DNA from: Sipunculus nudus
Lineage: Eukaryota; Annelida; Sipuncula; Golfingiida; Sipunculidae
Reading direction: 5' to 3'
Assembly (NCBI GenBank): GCA_026874595.1
Contig: CM049319.1
Coordinates: forward strand, 20,015,601-20,079,600
Length of the DNA: 64,000 bases
Shown piece by piece: positions 12,301-24,300 of this stretch; the stretch's first letter is position 1, and every line of letters starts with the position of its first letter. The notes under the pieces were generated by a model. That model did no database searches, was not told the origin of the DNA, and was given only the letters and a program-made list of their open reading frames with translations. The position numbers and the translations under genes are program-made.

Positions 12301-15300
12301 TTGGGAAAAGACCAAACATTTGAGAAAAAAATCACTAAACTCGTAGAAATGTCTGGATATTTTGTTGGCCGAAGAGAGAAATTGCAGTTTGGTATATTTT
12401 GTTGTATTTTTAGCTCAGCTGACTATAAGTCATCTGAGCTATAGTCGTGGTCCATTGTCGGTCGTCCGTCCGTCTGTCCGTCCGTCCGTCCGTAGATGTG
12501 GCACGTTTTGAAACCGTAAGACCTAGGAATCCAAAATTCAGCATAATGTTAGATGTCCCCAAGATCTCCTACCAAGCCGAAAACTGGGTCTTTGCGACTT
12601 CATTCCTTTGAGAAATTAAGGAAAAACCTCAATTTTTTATTAAAAACCTATTTTCACACTTCAGGACCGCCTAATATCAAAACCACTCATCTGTTTTTCC
12701 TCATATTTCCTATAAATAATCCTCTATATAATTCCTATGTACATGCCAGAAATTAGGTCTGTATTATATAATTTAAAAAAGTTGTGGGCCCAAACATGAT
12801 GCATTTTGTAAAAAATTAGGAAAGATATTTGATCACTTAATACAAAAAACGTTAAAGCTATGGACCTTTTTTCCAGTAATATAACTTTAATTAATCAAAA
12901 TTAAATTGTATACCCAAAATTAGATGAAAATCTTAAATTTTTTAAAATATTAATAAAAATAAAAATTGGTACCTTAAATTTGCCCAACTTTGACCATGGC
13001 ACATTTTTTTTACTGTAAGTACTGTGGATTTAATTTTCACAGCATGTTTTTGTTAGCAATTCAACTGTTAACACCAAAAATTTGAAACCAGTTGATCAAA
13101 AACTGTAGATTTTAATCAAGTTTTCAAGCACCATGTAACATATTGTTTACATCAAGCTAGTGTTATGCAGTTTGCTAGAGCTCAGCTCCCCAGCTTCAGC
13201 TCTAAGTTCCTTAAATTCGGCATACAGTTAGATGTCTCCAAAATCCTCTACCATGCCAAGAATTTGGTCACTAGGACTTAATACCTTCGAGATATTAATG
13301 AAAAACTTCATTTTTCCATTAAAAACCCATTGTTACACTTCAAGACTGCCTAATATCAAAACCAGTGATCTGACTTTAATCATAAATAATATAAATATTT
13401 TTCATTCTCTATGCACATGCCAGAATGATGTCAGTATTGCGTAATTGTTTTAAGTTATGGGCCCAAACATAATGCACTTTGTAAAAAATCAAGAAATATA
13501 TTTACTCCCTTAACAAGGGCATTGCTGAAGCTAGAGATTTTTTTGTCAGGGATGTAACATTATTTAATCAAGATTCAATTGAATACCCAAAATTAGTTCT
13601 GAATTTTTCAAATTTTATAAGTTATTAGCATAAATATAAAATTAGTACCTTAAATTTTGCCCAACTGTGACCATGGCACGTTTGTTTCCCGTGAGCACTG
13701 TTGATATAATTTTCATATCATGCACACATAAGGATTTCAGCTTTTTAGTTTAGAAAGCTGAAAGAAATTGGCCAAATATTGTAGCTTTTATTAATGTTTT
13801 TTATGAGACCCTGTCAGACTTTGGCTCTCTCCAGCCCCTCTTGAGTCACCACTTTGTTGACCTTGTTGACCTTTCATCAAATTATGCACGCTTGAGGCGA
13901 GAATCCAGGCAGCTTATGGCCAGCCACAGTTGATCCAGGTGTCAAACCCAACTCATCTAGTAGTTTTAACCAACAACATAACAATAAACAATAAATTAAT
14001 AAATTTTTATTGGTTTTTAATAACAAATTAAAGAAAAATAGAAAAGGAATTTGTTAGTTTATAATAACAGGAAATTAACTTGCAGTTACTGATGATATAA
14101 GAATCTTGTATCAATGGGTAGAATGTCACATATTCCAAATAACACCATGCAGTCACCTATGGCATTTTTCAGTTCAATTTTAATGATAAAGAAGTAAATC
14201 ATATTATTCATTACTAATCATTAGGGATTATATGAAGGAAATTAATGATAAACAAAGATGCAGTTGATAATATTAATCTAGATTCCTACTGTGTCTAGTG
14301 TGTACATTGATGTTAAATTAGTCCAAAATGAATTTTTTACAGTTATTTTTTAATATAAATAAAGGCCATAAAACAAGGTACTTATGATCATTATTTAAAT
14401 GTGTGAATTTTGTATATTCTGGATTCTCAACATCTTTGTTTGGTGAAAACTGAATAAATACCAGACATGGTGCGAATACTTTGTAATTGTATTTAAATAC
14501 GAATATGATTATGTACTCCTTTATAAAATTTCTTGCATAAAGAATGGGAATTCAGGTAAAATGAAAGTATATGAATACTCGTGCAAATACTTTCAAAATG
14601 TATTCATGAATGCATTCATGAATATATTCTTTAATATTATTTTAATAATCATATCAGTTATATTTTATTTTAAAAAATCATATGATTCTCCTATTATTTT
14701 TAATAAAAATTATATTTGGGACAATATTTGTAATTTTTTTAATAAATAGTTAAACTCTTATATTATATGTTCTGCTTATAAGTTATAAGGCCAAGTCAAA
14801 ATGTGTGTGACAGTAGTACTCCATTTGTTAATAAAATAAATGAAATCAATCCTCTTCCCTGTCTCCAAAGGTACTATCAAAATCATACATAAGCTAAACA
14901 ACAACAACTCATAATACAGCTTATATTTATTACCACACAAAACCAGCATGTGCCTCATTTCTAAATAATATTTTTTTATCATATATAACAGCTGAGCGTC
15001 GTGACCCATAGGTCCCTTGTTAAACCTGTGTATCCACTGTAAAGTTGTCTGGTTTGGCAGTTTATATGGAAATCGGCTGAAAAAATCATCAATGAAATAT
15101 AAAAGTCATCTAGGACAGTCCGGGAATTTGTTTTTATTAAATGGTATGCTCTTTACACAGCGCTTTAACTATAGGCCTACTTCCTATATGGTAAGCACTG
15201 TTTGTTATGACCTCGAATCCTGAATTGCTACACCAGAGGGGAGCACTGTATTTTTGTCCAATCAGATGAGACCTTGTGCTGGAAGAAACGGGCAAGCGAG

Positions 15301-18300
15301 AAATACACGGAGCCAATCGTGTTCATTTCGTTTTGAGTGACAGCTCATCGCCCCGGTAACCATATGAACAGGCCACAGGCTCATAGAGAATTGCTGCAGA
15401 CGTGGTTTACTTAGGGCCTTGGGCACATAGGATGCCCGGCCGGAGAGTTGTAATTCAAACGAAACGTAACAACAAAGGCTGCGTGCATACCTCGCTGGCT
15501 GGTTTCAGTTCTGCAGACACCTGACACATGGCTACGATAACACAGTCATACTGTCAGAATTGAATCCGTCGATGATGCGAGAATGCAGAGGGAGCAATTA
15601 AAATTTGAACGTAAACTTGTCTTCAAACGGCGTTTGAACACAGCTATGGGCGGAGCAAGGGTGCCTGTCGCGTGTTTGTTTATTGGCATCTGGTTGGCTG
15701 CTTGTCACATCATACGCACGTTTTGTTCAGCGGACAACGAACTGCAATCTGGTGTCTATATATATCATAAACGGTCAAAGCTCGCAGCGTGAAAATCAGA
15801 TTTCCGCTGCCTCGGGAGCGTAATTAAATGGTAGACCCCTTCTGTTTGTGATTTTGTTAATGTATTTAATTGTGGCAAACAATTTGTAGTCTAGAGAATC
15901 AGGATGATGCAGCGCTTGATTTGTGCTCTTGACATTAGTGCTCCGACCTGGAGGGAATATGAGTAAACATTAAACCCCATATCTGTTATTAGCTTTTAAT
16001 CAAGTCCTTTATTGAGTTCAGAGGTTGTTCCATCAATGTTATAAGAGCAGACTTTAATTAATTTCCAGTAAAACTTAATGTTTGTATTGTTTTTACTGAT
16101 TTGTCACTTCATATTTTCAGTCTTGGAATATCCATCTTAGAACTTGCGAGTGACCTTGACCTTCCACGGGGAGGGGACACGTGGCATCAACTAAGAAGTG
16201 GAAATATGCCAGAAGAATTTCTACAAGGTGAGACACCAGTACCTACAGAAAATGAAGATGTGTCTTATAAAATAAGCACTGAATTGTATTGTTATCACTA
16301 AGGATTGTATGTACCGCTGTTAATACCCATCAGCAGGCTGTGGTCAGCAGAGCCTATATTTCACCCTGCAGCCTGAATTTTCATATTGCCTGTGTTCCAA
16401 GTTTTAATTAAAACATTGAAACTGTTATATGCAGTCTGCTCTTGTTAACTTGCCACCTGTTCATCTACCAAACTTACCTTTCACCAACAATTCACAAATT
16501 CCTGATTTCCCTTCTGTATATTTATCAGATGAGGCAAACACCCATGATGATCCGCTAAATCTTTTTCTCGATTCCAAAATGGGCAAATAAACGGGAGCAG
16601 ACTGTATTTTAAGGACACTCATGTATACACAGATCTTAATGAAAACATTACTACTCGGCCAGCAATATAAAACCATCTTATGCTGTATGAGTGTCGACAG
16701 CTTGTTGCAAAAAGCTATGAGACATAGTTTGACATCTGTCAATACTTAATATAAGAAAATGAAAGTATCTTCTATATATCCTTAGGTATCATAAAGGCCT
16801 TAGAAATTATTTTGCATATAGATGCACACACACAGTGATGCTACCTAATGGTATTTATTCCCTGTATATGATCTGAGATGTCATTCTAGGTCAGACTCTA
16901 TGAGCCTCCGTAAATAATTATAGTATAAATGGAAATGATAAGGATTAGGACAGTACCAGATTTTCATATCACAATATTGATATAAGAAATTATTACGGTA
17001 ATTGTGATATCACAATATTGTGTTTTACATTTTCTTCTCAGTTTGATATGTGAACCTTCTGAACTTTGTCCCTAAAATGCACCCTGATCTGGAAGTTAAA
17101 AGTCATCTTTTCATGGTCTCCACATTCTATAATATTTTTTAACCCTATATGGCTCATTAGTGGTGGGAGTCTGTTCACTTTTCATAATCGATCATTGGTT
17201 TAAGAACTGATCGATGATCGATGATCAATTAATAATCGGTTCAGGCAAATATAAAGAAACATGCAGTTTTCTGTGAACTGTACTTTCTTAACCAAGCTGC
17301 ATGTTTTAGTAATTCTACCTTAAAAAAAGAAGTTTTTGCCATTTTTATATTTCCTTTTATTAGTAAAATATGCTTTTAAAAGTTTCATTTTAATCATTTA
17401 TAATAATCAAGAATTAAGCCACAATCCAGGACATCTACTTGCTGCATAGACTCGGAGAATTTATGGAGCAATTTAACGCCTTACCGCCCATATTGTGCAA
17501 TGTACATCTCGTTAAAAAACTCCCCGCTAATTCTGAAGTTCCCTGCCAGTTCACAGAGGTTTATTACGTCCTCTGTTCTCGCGTCTACCTTGGTAAACTC
17601 AGTTACATTCGGAAGTTATTTGGGAACAAAGACTCATTATCATGATTATGATGTTATTGATAGTTGCCTTTGTTAATCGAGCACTTGAAAGTGGCAGCAA
17701 ACCGACTGACTTTTGATAAAACTCGATGATCGGCCCACCACTATGGCTCATCTTATGAATATGGTTCATCATAATTTGAACATTTTTTGCTTTATACAAG
17801 CCTGTAAAATAGGAGTTGGGGAGCAGGAGAGGAGTATTTTCAAGTGTTGTATTTAGGATTTTGAGTACCGTATAAATCTGAGCTTGCGAGTCGGTCAGTA
17901 ACTGAAATTCGGTATTTATTAAGGACCTAGTCAAGCAGAATATGATAACTGTAGTGTGTATACTTGAGCTAACAGTAACCACGTTTATCAGTGATAGCCA
18001 CAATATGAAAATTGCTTTGAGTTTGAAATATCATTAAAAAATATTGTCAATACTGGTAATCTTCCAACCAAAGAAATGTTTTAGGGAAGGACACGTGCAG
18101 AAATTTTGTAACGTTAACTGTTTTTTTTTTATGATTAGGAATATCAGAGGAGCTGAAGGAGGTCATCAGGTTGATGATGGAACCAGAGCCCACGTTGAGG
18201 CCAACAGCAGAACAGTTGCTGAACAGACCATCAATTAAAGAGGTAAGTGTCAGTTTGTATTATCTGGTCAAGCATTTTCATAAAATAGGTTAATTAGTTA

Positions 18301-21300
18301 CATTTTATTTGCCAGTATTTGACTGCAAGATAGAATATTTCTTTTAGAGTACAGCAATTTGCTTCCCCACAGCAGTGTATCATTAACCTCACTTCTTTTG
18401 TGTGTAGCATGCTCTTTATTATGTATTTAAATAGGAATAGAGGAATTAATAACTTTAAATCAGATCAGTTTTAAATATATACCCATCATATCATGGAATG
18501 CAGTGTCATTTGTTTATACAGTTATCATAGAGGGACCATGTACTATGATGTAGGGGAGTTCTAATATGGTTTTGCTTTGTGTTCACAGGTTTGGAATAGG
18601 AGAAAAAGGGAGCAAATCACACGCAAAACAGTAAGTAAACTGTACTGTTATACTTTAGTGGGGCACTTAACAGTGAACTTACTTTCGACAGCGTAGACAT
18701 GAAAACTAACCAGTGTTCACACTGCATGATTCTTTTCCTTTGTCCACAGGGTTCACAGGGTTTGCCCATCACCTGGGTTTTACCCAGGTTAAACCCAGCC
18801 TGGATAAAATAGATTTTACTATAAAAAAACATAAAAAACTCGTTGTGGACAGGGTTATTTACACATGGATTTACACCAAAATTAAACTTCATGGACATTA
18901 TTACAAAACCAACCTATATGATATATTTTAGTAACATCTGTGACACAGTGCTTCACAATTTACCTTGTGGACACGCACACACAGAATCAAGTGAAAACAA
19001 TAACCCTGACTTCGCACTGGGTAAAAAAGTCATTTCAACAGGAAAATTCTCTGTCATGGTAGGCCTATGTGATCTTGTTAGATTGCAACAGGACATACCT
19101 GTAATTATAGATATTCTACCATCCACTGAATAAAACAGTATGTGATACATGGCACAAGGTGGGAGTTTCCAGTAGGATTTGCTTATAGAAGTCTTTTCCT
19201 GTGCCTGTTTTAATTATGCCCACCCCAGGCTGTCCTAAATAAAAGTAGCAAGAAAAATTAATGATAAAGAAAAATGGTAAAAAAGAGTTTATAGAGGTAT
19301 GGTGAAAAAAAAGAGTTAATTGGGGGTATTGCTACTAAGAATTAACATGTGCACTTTGCATATTATGTGTGAATGACCAAAAAATTACCCAAACTAAATT
19401 ATATTGTAAGAACTTAATTTCTTACCTGTTTAGGCATTTCATGTTTATAGACAAAAGAAGTAAAAATGTTCTCAACAATTTTGTATATATTTGTGCATAG
19501 TTTGTTTTGCAAATGTTTATTAATAAAAGGCATATAGTTCTTAATCTGTATTTGTAAATGCCTTCAGTTCTTAACAGGTGAGTTGTCTGTCCATATACCT
19601 GTCATATGAGGGTGTTAAGTATTGTTGTATGAGGCTGGATTTATTATATTTGTTGCATTCACCTGTGCCCACAGGATAACATGTATTTTATTTATTACTA
19701 TGTATCAATGATATTGTCAGGTATTGCATGGCTCACTCTGCTTGTGAAAAGTCAGTAAGCTGTTGTTAACTCTGGTGATTCAGAGGGATTCTTTACTGTA
19801 AAATCTTGTGTTCTAGCAAACCTGGTGGTAACAACGAAAAAAATTATACAGCCCCATGTATATCAATACTGAATATGCTGTTTATTGCTTTCTATCTTGT
19901 TGATTTTTTAGTTATAGTAAACATAAACAGTGCTCCATATAGTATTCAAAATTTGATTTGGCTTAAATTTTGTGGAATGATTAAAGGATGTGCTGTAAAT
20001 TTATTGTTTTTGCTGTGTTATATCAACTCAAAATATAGAGAAATAGATACTTTTATTATATATTTTTGTAGTATTTAAGTTTTTTTTTAGACCTCTTGTC
20101 AATTGATCTGTCCTCACCATTTTGGTGACAGGCCTTTTTGTTTGGAATTTTGGAGTTTAAAAAAGTCCACAGATTTCATCAATCACTTGTAAATAGGAGT
20201 GATTTATGTGTATATTATTAATGAATGTTGATATACAGGGTACAGCTATAACACAAGATTCTACAGTAACTGAATATTTGTCATATTGATGCTGTATTGT
20301 TTGTGACATACCTCTTGATATCTGTTCTCAGTTGCCTTGTTGTTTCTGTACTTGTTTTATTAACAGTACCTCATACCATGACTTCATGGTATGTATGTTA
20401 TAGACATAAAGAAAGGCATGCCAGGTATTCCTAACATGTACATACAAATGTAAACCCTTGCATGATTGGGCCACGGTGTCTGATGACATGTACCTGCCAT
20501 CTTGCTGTTTGTGTGTGCGCGTCTGCAAATCCTTTCCCAGTGTACAATACCTTGCGTGACATACCACCTGAAGTGGCTTACCCTCTGTTGTTGGAACAGT
20601 CCGGGTTTAAAATTAGTCTCCAGAATATGAGAGGACTTAAAAATTGTAATTCCAATTTTTGTGGTGTACCTCCAGGCGTGCATGTCGGGTAACCATGTAG
20701 CACAAGATGAGGGCAACTTTTACAAAAGCCTGAGCACAAATGCTATAGAAGTAAACAATGATGGCATGTAGCATTGCACCTGAATCTATTTAGACAAAAT
20801 GGGGAGTACCAATCTACCATGGAGTGATGTATGCCCTCGAGTTTTTTACCTACCCCATTGATTCTGTTCAAGTCAGGGGGGAGAAACCATATAGGGACCT
20901 TATAGTACTTAGTTATATGAGTATGCTGGAAAAAGGACAAGAAATGATGTGTATACTTTTCACAACACATCCATATATCACTTATAGGGATAGTATAAGC
21001 ATTTGTAGTAAAGGTTTATTCTTTTTCATTGAACTTGGGCCTTCAGATTAAGTATGATCTGTTCTTCCAACTGAAATAACGCACCTGTACAAGTATATAT
21101 GGGCCCATCTCTAGTTGAGGCAGAATATGCACTTCCCCAAACATAGACCAGCTCAAAATCTGGTCTTCTTTGCATAGTAGTTAACCAGACTATATGGTCT
21201 TTCTCAAATCAGTGTTTATCCTCCTTTCATACAGCAAATGCAAACCATTTTCTGTATCATTTCAAAGTCGGTAATTTTTCCATTCACACAAAATGTACCC

Positions 21301-24300
21301 TTGTCAGTTAAACCAAACAGGGAAATTGGAATTTGCTCAGTTTTACTTTCTCAAACTGTCTTGACACATATCTGAAAAGCACTGTGGCAAGACCTCCATT
21401 ATAAACTTTCTTTACTATGTATCATGTAAGAACCAGTGAGACTTTAAGGGGTTCCTTAATGTTTTGACCCAGAAATGGGAATGATTAGTATTTTGATTAC
21501 CAACTGATCCACAGGTGCATTAGACACCAGGCCTGGTTAACTCCAGGATATAAATGAGTGGACGTGTGTGCTACCCCCCTGTCACACAGTTCAAGCAGAA
21601 ATGGAATTCTGTAGACGTACATAGTATGGTTAGCTTAGCATTTAAAAAAATAGAAGCAGTAACCACCACACAAAAAGAAATACAAAAATAATAAAGCCTT
21701 GTTGCTGTATGAATGCACGAAATGCGTTGGTGTAATCATTTGTTAAACAGTTTGCATAGTCCCAAAATGGGTAAAATCATTTTGCGAATGAAAGGAGCTT
21801 ATTAATCCTTGAGAGGTAGAGGGTACAGTATAACAATATAACTTGTAGTCTGACATGCCTGTGTAGGATACTAACCTTGCCTCTTGTTGCTTGCCAGGTT
21901 TCGTGCTTAAAAACTTTGGTGCAGAGTTTCTTGTGTCTTCTGCTTACAATCTGGCTAACCGTGACCTACCCCCTGCAGAGCGTGATGCCAGAGTCCCTGA
22001 AGAAGATACAGACGCCCCCCAGGCCAGAACACACCAGGCACCCCTCTGACTGGGACCACAGCTTCTCTGATGGTGAGTGAGGCTAACAATTAGGTACACA
22101 ATACTCTGTTCCACCAACCTGTGTCCACTTGTTTCTTTGGAGATAATTTGTTTTAAAATTTTATTTTTTTTTATTAATTTCCTGGAAAACTACACAAGGA
22201 AGTGACAGACTAATGTGGAAATAAAGAATTTTAAATAAATAAATCTTAAATAAATCTTAAATAAATCCCCAGTTTGTTTCACAACTTTTTAATCTCTTCA
22301 CAATAACCTAGCAGATATGATGTGTCCCTGCATGAGTAGCCATCATTGTTTTGGCTGGTCATATTTTTTGGAGCTTTTACATGACATTATCCACTCAGCA
22401 GCAGTCAAATGAAGCTGTTTTGATATGTTTGATATCTGATATGTTTTAAATGTAGACTGAACTTTTAAATAATTCTGTTTCTTGAATAAGGTGTAATGTA
22501 GGTATTTATTTATCTTGTTGAAAATTATGCCCTTTAATCCTTTACCCAACACATCATTTTCCCCTTGAAATGTGATTATTAATAATTTTCATTGCAAAAA
22601 AAGATGGAAATTAGTAACCAATATAACAGAAGAGTATGAATTGTATTTATACTGATATACCACAGATTGTACAGGTCTATTTGACAGCTCTCAGAAACGA
22701 TATTCTTCATGTTACTGTAGTGTTTCTTTTGAATATTAAATTTATGAGAGAATAGAATTTAAATGTATAAATTTAGTAGCTGCTGCCACAAATGATGGTG
22801 GCTCAGGTAGCGTGATCACTGCTGGTTGTGCACACAATATCTTCGCATGGTTGTATGAATTTAAGTGAAATTTTGTTGTGTTTAGGATAATGGTTAAAGA
22901 ACATCTGCTTTAATACTGTGTCATATATGTGTAATGTATTCTATGGTTGGATTCATATTCATGGGGTCACACAGTTTCATGATTTCCAATTTTCAGTGTT
23001 TCTGGAAGGTTCCATTTTCACAATCTCACCATGTTAAAAAATAACACAAGTTTGTTTATCATATAAATTAATTTAATTGTAAAATGTGCACAAAAACTAG
23101 CTTACTAATTGGAAGGGGACCCAAAGTAATGTTGACTTGAAAGAGTTGAAATTGTTGCCCATTAATGGCAGATATTTTGAAAGATCTGACAATATATGAC
23201 CTTTAATCTTTAAAAATACAAGATCCATTAATATTTATAATATATATATATCAATATTTTAACTGTCATTTTGCCTTCAACAAAGGGACCTTATTCACAA
23301 AGGTATTTTTGTTGTTAATTATTCTCCTTTTGTAACTATAGAGAATTTGAATCCCTGACAAATTTTAAGGTAACCTTAGTGTATGGATGAGTCCCTTTAA
23401 TCTCTATCTGCGTCAAAATTTATCGGGATCATCCCTTGCTCTTACTGCTTCTCAAAAGAATATTTGTGGAGATATGTGCAGTAGTTATTATGTAATTCTG
23501 CTGACAGACAAACAAACCAACTGTAACACACATTATTAAAAACACAACCTCCTTGGGTTCAGCAATTAATATGACTTGACTGATAATGTACAGTGTGGAA
23601 ATGTAACTTGTGTAATATATCACCTTCATTTAATAAAATATGTTAAAAAAATGATTTGATCTGTCCTCAGATGATGCCATGGACTGTGACATCAGTATCA
23701 ACAACAACTCCATGGGGTCACCGCTCGACACGTCAACGTCCAGTGACGAATCCTTCAACAAGTTCTGCGGCTTCACTGCACCCGTGTTGAAGCTCAAGTC
23801 TGTCCCAACCACCCCTGGGTGGCGCCACCGCATGCTGAGATCCCACACGCCTCAGATATGTGGTTCACCAAAGGAGTTATCGTCCAACGGCTATTGCAGG
23901 TAAGTAATTGTATTATATCACCTCTGAGTACATCCAGTATAACATTTTTTATAACACTGAGAGAGTCACAGGAACAAAAGAAGCTAATGATCTGGGAAGG
24001 CTGATATCAGAATTACCTCAAGTCAATGGCCCATGTGGTAAATAAAGATAGGTATCAAGCAGGGCTGTGTTAGTTGGCTGGCTAAACATTTGAACAGTCT
24101 CCACTGTTTCCTGTGTCCAGAGACTCTGGGCAGTGTATACTGGTTTTACAACCTATCATACATAAGAAGATTACCATTGTGAATGCACTGGATTTTCATA
24201 ACCTTTTCTTATAATAATTTCATTGCATCAAATTGTTATAAATTATTTATTCAGCATGAATATATTTATATGAATTATTCACATGAAATATTTGTATCAA

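Larger units (their letters stand above)
12217..16120 (+). other. PKMYT1 intron 8 (3.9 kb)
   Basis: The intron interrupts the alphaF helix codon for Ser270. It holds a 2.6-kb interspersed element (12411-15023) and a CpG-richer block (15230-15840), described separately. The remainder looks like ordinary AT-rich intron. Confidence 0.85.

Noticed and set aside
12481-12496. GTCCGTCCGTC repeats as a CRISPR-like or satellite array
   Set aside because: It is a short simple-sequence run that is a fixed part of the interspersed element head; no spacers.
14561-14749. 62-codon frame similar to one in the inverted copy at 47626-47814
   Set aside because: The similarity follows from the two element copies. 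The sequence is AT-rich, the differences change amino acids freely, and ATGAATA palindromes explain the composition.
15583-15792. 70-codon frame in the CpG-richer intronic block
   Set aside because: No recognisable domain and no splice context; it is kept only as part of a promoter-like region.
20328-20716. 110-codon frame on the - strand in PKMYT1 intron 11
   Set aside because: No domain recognised and no neighbouring exons in phase; likely chance.
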